Assembly (NCBI GenBank): GCA_903813345.2
Contig: CAIIXF020000005.1
Coordinates: 8,127,375 to 8,191,374, forward strand
DNA from: Owenia fusiformis
Taxonomy: Eukaryota; Annelida; Polychaeta; Sabellida; Oweniidae
Length of the DNA: 64,000 nt
Direction: 5' to 3'
Under the pieces are notes generated by a model, which saw nothing but the letters and a program-made list of their open reading frames with translations, was not told the DNA's origin and did no database searches. The position numbers and the translations under genes were made by a program. The first letter of the stretch is position 1; the number at the start of each line of letters is the position of its first letter. Below, one piece after another: positions 55,801-64,000 of this stretch.

Positions 55801-56656
55801 CATAAAATACTTCCTCTCGAGGATCACTCAACCACTATAAGATAAACATATGTTTCATCTATTTGGATAAATAAAATAACTGGACATCAATAAGATGTGT
55901 TCAAGGGTGAACATCTGAACACAAAGTTAGAGGAATAGAATAACAACTCATAAAGATGAGAATATAAGTCAAGTTTAAAATGTGTTAAGTAACAAGAGAA
56001 TACAATTTCGTTGTCTTTCTATTGTTTTTCTGAGGCCATTAGCCCACCCTAGGGATTAAACACGGAAACAAACTCTTTTAATTGATTGATATTTTTGACT
56101 CAAGTTTTGGCATGTGGGACAATTCTAGCCATTAAAGAGCATAATTAATCACCATTGTAACGATTTGCTTCATGTTTAATCAGATAATGTAAATACAAAA
56201 CATAAGTTTGATGTCAAGGTGAATTATAGGGGGAGATTATAGGCTAAGGCTTTAGAATTTTGATTGCTGACTTGTATTGTGGTATCATGTACAGTGCAAC
56301 CTTTATTAATAATTGAATGGTTTATCTTGGAATTTCTTGGTGGCTATTATGCATGCTCAGTATGCTAAAAGAATTAGTAAGCCCTTATATTAGTGATACA
56401 CTTCATTTCCTCAAAAATATTTTCTCTAACAATAGAGTTTATTTAAGAAAAATCAAATATCCTGTATCTTGAAGACCTCCTCCTAATGAATTGAAAATTG
56501 CCTTTTAAGGAAATTATGATATTTTCTAACAAACTCATTGGTGCAATTCATCACAAATTACTGTATGATATTTAGGACATGAAGGAATCCGATATCAAAT
56601 TTGTGCAAGAAAATAGTCAACAAATCAAGAGTCAATCTCCTAAAAGGTTCTACATA
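55801..56656. other. No exon seen
   Basis: AT-rich sequence after the 53132 donor; I looked for BPI-like C-terminal exons and found none. Confidence 0.45.
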
Positions 56657-56809
56657 CAGTGAAACCTGTGAAGTGGAACACTTCTAGAAATGGAATACCT
56701 CTGTAAGTGGAACACTTCAGAGTCCCAAGACTTAATGCTGAATGAACATCTATAAGTGGAACACTTTTCAGAGGTACCAAAGGTGTTCCACTTAAGACAG
56801 GTTTTACTT
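56657..56809. mobile_element. CAGTGAAACC-type Tc1-like MITE
   Basis: TA-flanked, about 153 bp. The left end is CAGTGAAACCTGTGAAGTGG. The right end is ACAGGTTTTACTT, preceded by GGTGTTCCACTTAAG. Same family as 42283 and 44699. Confidence 0.75.
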
Positions 56810-57133
56810 TATATTCACTTTTGCACATGCTTCCTCACAAGAACCCTGGCTAAATAGTGGGATAAACACAAGATTATCAAGATGTTAATTATAACTGTTG
56901 ATATATTAGTTTATTTTTGATCACAGAGATTTTATTTCAGTAAATGTTAAAGAATTGTTATATTACATTGAATTTGCAGTTAATTGGAGCACTAGTTTCA
57001 TTGCCTGAAATCAAATTACAAGTAAATACAGGCTAATCCTCCATTTATCTTTTAAAATTGACATTTTAAATCAAGATTAAATAGTCAACAACATGGAACA
57101 TATTGATGTTTTTCTACTTTTCTGCTGTCTAAT

Positions 57134-58297
57134 TATCCCAACGAACGAAGTTCGGTAGGGATATAGTGAAGCCGTCCGTCCGTCCGTCCGTCCGTCCGTC
57201 TGTCCGTCCGTCAGTCCGTCAGTCCGTCCGTCCGTCCGTCCGTCTGTCCGTCCGGAAGATAGTTCAAATATTAGTTGACAGATTTCATAAATTTTTCATT
57301 CTAAACCAAAGTAATTAATATTATTGTTTGAAATTTTGGTAGTATATTCGCAACATCTATTTATTTCACATATATTCCGTGTTTTTCATCCTGACCCCCA
57401 GGGGCCGTGTATGGGGGGTCAGGAAAACAGAAATTTTCGCTAATTTTTAGATCTTTCTGAAGTATAGCTTTATTATACTCAAATCAAAGGCAATTAAGAG
57501 TAGATTGCAAATATTGTATCTTTTTTCTGATTCGAGCCTCGTAAAATTCAAAATGGCCGTCTAATGTACGATTTCACAATAATTTTTCGATCCCTTCAAA
57601 GTATGGCTATATAATACTCAAATTGAAGGAATTTTTGAGTAGATCACAATTATGGTAATATTTTTCAGATTTCTACCTCAGAAAATTCAAAATGGATTTT
57701 TTCAAGATGGCCGCCGCTTTAAAAATGGCGGGACTTTTTCGCAAAAATCATAAATTTTTCATTCTAAACCAAAGTAATTAATATTATTATTTGAAATGTT
57801 GGTAGTATATACGCAACATCTATCTATTCCACATATATTCAGTGTTTTTCATCCTGACCGCCAGGGGCCGTGTATGGGGGGTCAGGAAAACAGAAATTTT
57901 CGCTAATTTTTAGATCTTTCTGAAGTATAGCTTTATTATACTCAAATCAAAGGCAATTAAAAGTAGATTGCAAATATTGTATCTTTTTTCTGATTCGAGC
58001 CTCGTAAAATTCAAAATGGCCGTCTAATGTACGATTTCGCAATAATTTTACGATCCCTTCAAAGTATGGCTATATAATACTCAAATTGAAGGAATTTTGG
58101 AGTAGATCACAATTATGGTATTATTTTTCAGATTTGTACCTCAGAAAATTCAAAATGGCTGCTTTGCAGGAATTCACAATTCTAAAATCTAAATTTTTCA
58201 ATTTTAACCAAAGTAATGAGTATAATTGAATAGAATTCGGTAATTGATATTTTGTTCGTTGGGATTTGCTACTCCGCGGAGTTGCCATCATCTAGTT
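57134..58297 (+). repeat. CCGTCC-bearing interspersed element with 463-bp internal duplication
   Basis: It begins ATCCCAACGAAC; the inverse GTTCGTTGGGAT occurs at 58254-58265, followed by TTGCTACTCCGCGGAGTTGC. A CCGT microsatellite occupies 57173-57254. Internal units starting at 57286 and 57749 are about 95% alike by eye. Non-coding. Confidence 0.72.
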
Positions 58298-60061
58298 GAA
58301 AACTAGAAAAATAGATATAGAATCGTTATTTTGTTTGCATCGTTATTTGTTTAATTCTCTATTACTCATGTGATCAATTTGCGATTATCAGTTGACTTAC
58401 AGAGCATTTGGGACTCATTAGATATCATACCGAGCCCTTGATACGATCTTTTAATTACAGAGAATTTCCCCATTGCAAATGTTTTGTAGTCTTGCTTCAA
58501 AACCCTGGAATCAAGAACCCCCTTATATACGTTTTTGTTGTTGTTGAAGTAGATAAGCTCAGAGGGGGGGGGGTGTCCAGGGTCTTGAACTTAGGTTTTG
58601 TGTTACAACATGTGTTTAGTTGGCTTCTAGATGTTGAATCATAGAATCAAACAGGGGGGGAGGGGCACAGGGCAGTGGAAACCAGATAAACATAAAAACA
58701 ATTTATCATATTAGATTTAATTGTTTACTTCATGCATAGAGTGCAGACAATAAATCTCTTTTACTGTTTATGTATTGTTTATGAATATAAAAGATAAGAA
58801 TTCATTTTAAACTCTCAACTAACCTTTATTTATTAATGTTTATGTGATGTGAAAGTTGGACATTTTGTATAAAAATGTGTCACAATTCGAAGATAACTCT
58901 GCTATGTGAAATATTTGATTAAAGAATAATAGTGTGGAATTGTGGTCAAAACCTGACAGCTAGTTTAACACAGGATAAGCTATTTAAACTATTTATTACT
59001 TGTGAAATAAAGCTGAAAGCATCGAGTTTAATTATGCGCACAAGCTAATAGGGCACATATTAAGGCTTGCATTTAATTCAATGATTAAATGAGTGCATTA
59101 TTTCACATATTACAGATAGTTACTTGTATTGTGTTAAATCCTTTTAATTTGGAGAAATATGGAGAAATATAATTTAACTGGTAAACTTTTTTCGAGGTGG
59201 AATCGCTGGCCTGGGTTTTATAGCAAAACAAAATGATAAACACGCCATCAGTATTTCAAATAACACATGGCTAAACTGGGTTTTGATTGGTTACAATGTG
59301 ATAAAGCATATCTAGTAATGTGTTTTCAATACAAAGGATAATTTTTGTTGAACACTTTTATGTTGAAGGAACCTGCACAGGAATGGGAAGTCTGTGTAGC
59401 TTTAAACTTATCATCAAATCATACAAAAGCCTTGCTTGTACAAATCAATTTCTGAAATGGCTTTAAAGATAGCAAGACCCTTTAAGAAATCAATTTCTGA
59501 AATAACTGCAAGACCCTTTAAGAATTGGTAGGAATTGAGGACATCCGTTTAATTGTAAAAACAACTTATTCGACTTAATAGTACATTAAAAGTACTTTTC
59601 AATCCATATCCAGTGAAATAATGTTTTTCTTCCTCTCTGAATTGATTGTAATGGAAGAGACTTTGTGGATTAAGGGGAAATAATGTTTTTCCTTTTTCTA
59701 ATATATTACCAATAATTGATCGTAAGTGGGCCTAAGGCTTTTCTATGATGCGACAATTTACATTTGTAAGTAGAGACCTAATGATTTGTTCCTACATCCA
59801 ATGTAATGTAATGGCTACATCAGTGATTGATAACGATTCAATCAAGACTCAATCCTTTCAACCAATCAGATTGCTTATTTACTGTTCATTATTCAATAAA
59901 AATTGAACACTTACTGGTTTGGATTTGGTGAACTAAATTCGTTTTGTTTCTCTTAAACCAGAAAAAATCTGAAAAGTCAGTGCAATGATCATCTTTTGAA
60001 TGGTAACAATTTGATTTGAAAATATTTCGATAATTGTTTTAAGAGGAAAAAAAATTAAATT
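58298..60061. other. No exon seen
   Basis: Unassigned AT-rich sequence with a poly-G run at 58563 and a 78-aa frame (58408-58644) that shows no features. Confidence 0.45.
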
Positions 60062-60630
60062 TCTACCCTGCCTACCTTACTCATTCTACCCTGCCTACCT
60101 TACTCATTCTACCCTGCCTACCTTACTCATTCTACCCTGCCTACCTTACTCATTCTATCCCACCTACCTTACTCATTCTACCCTGCCTACCTTACTCATT
60201 CTACCTTGCCTACCTTACTCATTCTACCCTGCCTACCTTACTCATTCTACCCTGCCTACCTTACTCATTCTACCCTACCTACCTTACTCATTCTACCCTG
60301 CCTACCTTACTCATTCTACCCTGCCTACCTTACTCATTCTACCCTGCCTACCTTACTCATTCTACCCTGCCTACCTTACTCATTCTACCCTACCTACCTT
60401 ACTCATTTTACCCTGCCTACCTTACTAATTCTACCCTGCCTACCTTACTCATTCTACCCTACCTACCTTACTCATTTTACCCTGCCTACCTTACTCATTC
60501 TACCCTGCCTACCTTACTCATTTTACCTTACCTACCTTACTCATTCTACCCTGCCTACCTTACTCATTCTATCCCACCTACCTTACTCATTCTACCCTGC
60601 CTACCTTACTCATTCTACCTTACCTTACTT
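60062..60630 (+). repeat. 23-bp satellite, copy B
   Basis: The same unit as at 41281, about 24 units, more homogeneous. It marks the left boundary of duplicated segment B. Confidence 0.95.
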
Positions 60631-62645
60631 ATTCGACATAGTCTCCAACTTTTTTTGTGGACAGTGTTAGGCGGTCTGTGTCTGTAACAAATGGCAGGTA
60701 GTGACATTTTGCATATGATGCCTTGTTATCATTATTAATTGTAACATAGAGAACCTGGGGTGCATTGTGAAATATATATATTCATAAGTCTATTGTTCTT
60801 TAACTTTGAGGTCAGGATTATTTATTTCATACTTAGAAATACACCCCTGGTAAATTAATGACTTGGTCCAAACATGTGCCGCTCTGTAACAGTTAGCTTG
60901 TACCTTATTACTGGAGTTTATGATACCCTTAGAAATAAATATCACATTTCAACTTTTCATATTTTGTAAATTAAAACCTATGCTATAAAGCCACTATTTC
61001 TTTGTAGCTTTCATTTTATTTTAGTACATTAAATTAAATATACAGTAAAACCTGTGTACAGAGCCTCAACATTGTGTTCACTGTAAGTAGGTGTTCCCTA
61101 CAGAGAGGCAATTTTATACAGAAGTCAGTGGAGTACATGATGAGAATGGGTGTTCATGAGACACAAGTGCTCGCTAGAGAGAGGTGTTCTCTAAGATATA
61201 CATTTGCACTATATATAAGAGGGACATCCGTTGTAAGCTTAGCCACATACTTTTAAGGTTTTATATTTGTTATATCAATGATGTATTAGTGGAGCATAAC
61301 TTTAGGTATGAAAATGGTCACACAAATAAATAGTCTACTTTAAAATGTTCTGTCATCTTGTATTTTTGAAGCATATTGACCAAACAATGGGAAACATGGT
61401 AGATAAAACAGACATGCTCCATACAGTGCATTGAACTCTTGGGTCATTTTCAAATCCTAACATGCAATCCTCATATCACCATCTCAAGTGATGACATATT
61501 GTTAGGTGATTGGTGTTTAGTATTTGCCAGTTGGTGTTCAGTGTCTGTAACAAATGACAGGTGGTCACATTTTATTTTTTCTGAGACCAGAATTCAGCTG
61601 GAAACCTTGTAAATTTTGTATGACATATTGTTATTATTATTATTGTTGCCACCTTTTTTGTGAATGGTGTTTGGTGGTTGGTGTTTGGCATCTGTAACAA
61701 ATGGCAGGTAGTGACATTTTGCACGTTAATGTCTTTTATAGAAATCTAAAAAACATTTTCAACTGTAAAATAAAGTTTATACCTTTATCTAGTACATGTA
61801 CATTAGTTCCTTATTATGTCCTTGCCAGATTACATTATAATCAGCACTAATGAATTTTGTGAGCAAAAATGTGAAATATTAATTTTTGTCGACCCCTTAT
61901 CTCTGATTCCAGGGACTCAATGATAAATTGTGAGAAACGTGAGAAATAAATATTTGGAGTAGGAGGGATAGGGCATGTTTTATAGGAAAGGAAGTGTGGT
62001 GTTAATAAATTAAATGAAAATTCATTGATGCAAAGTGACGCAAACCCTTAAAATACAGTTTAACTCTTTACTAAACAGTTAAGCCTGAGCGCTCATGTGA
62101 GACACATTAACTGGTTTTACTGTGTTTAAGCTGTGTGTAAGTGTACAGCTAAATTTAAAGGGACAATGTGATGGAGAGGGAAAATTTTAGAATCTTTATC
62201 CCTCATATTACTATTTTATGCTTATTTTCTAATACACATAGGTTTTTAGCCTTGCTCAAGTCGGTCTCTTTTACTTATCTTGATTTATTATTATGGTAAT
62301 AATTCAAGATCAGATAAGTAGAAAATACCGACTTAGGCAAGGCTAATTGGTTTGAAACATCTGGAAAAAAGTAATTGTGATTTTCTAATCAATGAGACAT
62401 TGAACCTCTGTTTATTTGTCTGCAATATCTTCCTGTATATGTCTACGAGGATATGTGTACCTGTATATATGTACACACTTATCTATCTAACCAGGTACTG
62501 ATACCAACAGTGGCATATTGTATTGTCATATTGTGTTTACTTTAAGTCACTCAAAGAGAGAATCGGCCACTGCTGTAAAATGAAGTATCCATTTATTGGA
62601 TTGTTTTTAAGGTATGAACTATTTAAATACATTTCCTTCATCATA

Positions 62646-62898
62646 CAGTAAAATCTGTGTAAATGGAACACGTTTGATACCTGGAAATAGTGTTCACTTT
62701 GGAGATGTTCCACATTTGCAGACAGTAAAACCTGTGTAGATTGAACATTTTTGCTGAGAACGTTCAGTGTTGATTGATTGAGTGTTCACTAGAGAGGGTA
62801 ATTTGTACAGAAGCCAGTAGCATATGTGCAGATGAAGGGTGTCAACTTGGGGACAGATGTTTACTTGAGGGAGGTGTTCACTAAGACAGGGTTTACTG
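62646..62898. mobile_element. CAGTAAAA-type Tc1-like MITE, copy B
   Basis: The duplicate of 44699-44934, with a small internal insertion. Confidence 0.7.
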
Positions 62899-63643
62899 TA
62901 TATGCACTATATGGAGTAACAGGAGTTGGAAAAATGTTCCATTTAAAAGTTTAGTGTGTTGTTCCATATTTTTTAGGAAACATGGCAGGTTGGAAAATGG
63001 GTTCATTCATACTAGAGCTACTTTTAGAGTCTTCTATCAGACTTTGAATATAAAAATTGGCCACCACTTTTTGAGCCCAAAGTCAGAAATTATCGCTTGG
63101 ATTTGCAAAGCTTTAAGTTTACGTATTTGATGTTACAACAAATGTTATTAAAAGAATTCGGAATCGCCACACTCTGTATTGCAGAAAAATTACTTTTTAA
63201 GAATTATTCCTTTGTTATGATTATCACAATGAGATTGAAAAATAGCTGTCAATTCAACTGTAACTAGTTGGATTATCACTGCCTTTAAGGACTGGAGTAT
63301 GGCTATCAGTTGTTATTACTATACTACAGTGTACACTATGGTACACAGGCAACTATCACTTTTCTTTACTTGCTCTTTGAATTACTTTTATTGCCTGACA
63401 TCTCAACTCTTATTTTCTACTTATAGTATACCAATATAAAGCCTATGCCAGTAGTAAATTTCATTTAGAGCTTTTTTCTTAATGAACCTTTTTTGAATCC
63501 CGAGAACCAATTTTTCTCTTTGTGCATCCCAGGTTGAGGGTCACTTTTGCTTTTGAGAAATGGTCCCAATTAACATTTAAGAGCATTTGCCAATTAATTA
63601 GTAATTGCAAGAGTTCTACGAAAATGTTTTATTCTTTCTTCAG

Positions 63644-63845
63644 TGTAATACAGTGGCAACATGTAGTTGCCCAAGGCCCCATGGTCCAGGGGGCCATTAG
63701 TGTGGCTGTCGGCCCCAAGGTAATGTGGGGATATGCCCAGGAGGCAGGTAGAGCTATGGAATGGACATTCAGAAACTTAGGAGGCCCAGACTATAACTAC
63801 ACAGGCCCAGAGATTGACCTACAGGGCCCTGGTTTTAATGTAACT
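63644..63845 (+). CDS. Duplicate of the first recognised BPI-like exon (copy B)
   Basis: It is 202 nt long, as is copy A, with the same acceptor and GTGAGT donor. By eye there are four substitutions: three silent and one Arg-to-Gly (NLRGPD becomes NLGGPD). The frame is open and the splice sites intact, so it may begin a tandem paralogue continuing past the window, be an alternative exon, or be an assembly haplotype duplicate. Confidence 0.65.
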
Positions 63846-64000
63846 GTGAGTATTGGGTTTATGTCACCACTAAGAAGTATAATTGCAACTACGTGGTGAT
63901 AGACATTTTGTCAGTTTGTTATGCATGTGCATGTGCACTTGTGCATGTGAGGTCACACATCTTTCTGGCTGGCTGTACAACCTGAAGTGATTAGTTTTTA

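Larger units (their letters stand above)
60062..64000 (+). repeat. Segmental duplication, copy B (runs off the window)
   Basis: It matches 41281-46078 in direct orientation. Compared with copy A it lacks the 524-bp TA-flanked MITE and has a single 21-bp unit instead of an array. It is still homologous at the window end, so its right boundary is unseen. Confidence 0.93.

Overview
The window is nuclear DNA of an invertebrate animal, probably marine. Evidence is GT-AG introns of 0.1 to 12.5 kb, very low coding density, an AT-rich background, many TA-, TTAA-, 8-bp- and 9-bp-flanked DNA transposon remnants, CCGTCC-rich repeats and minisatellites. I could not fix the phylum from sequence alone. No bacterial-style operons, CRISPR arrays, rRNA or tRNA genes were seen.

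Two protein-coding genes can be assembled from exons, both on the plus strand. (1) A complete NSE4/NSMCE4A gene (kleisin subunit of the SMC5/6 complex) has ten coding exons from 8313 to 38271. It encodes 367 aa, and every exon phase closes. (2) A partial, probably secreted, BPI/LBP/PLTP-like lipid-binding protein gene has five exons between 45721 and 53131. Its signal-peptide exon and C-terminal half were not found. A second, nearly identical copy of its first recognised exon lies at 63644-63845, inside a roughly 4 kb segmental duplication (41281-46078 versus 60062 to the window end).

Layout. 1-8200: mobile-element territory with a hAT-like element, nested TA elements, a 9-bp-TSD element abutting a perfect hairpin, an 8-bp-TSD element, a decayed non-LTR retrotransposon 3' end and a CCGTCC repeat. 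8283-38271: NSE4, whose introns carry three palindromic elements of 3.5 to 4.1 kb, a mariner derivative with a decayed transposase N-terminus, and many minisatellites. 38272-45720: short Tc1/mariner MITEs, satellites and duplicated segment A. 45721-53131: BPI-like exons with a C-rich element in the first intron. 53132-60061: intronic or intergenic repeats. 60062-64000: duplicated segment B.

The main observations for follow-up are: local tandem duplication at or beside three NSE4 splice sites (an exon 7 acceptor duplicated 49 bp upstream, exon 9 donor-like repeats, and a minisatellite abutting the exon 6 acceptor); a duplicated BPI-like exon in a satellite-bounded segment with presence/absence differences in a MITE and a minisatellite; long inverted repeats carrying RFX X-box-like motifs; and a palindrome-headed interspersed repeat family with satellite arrays at its edge.
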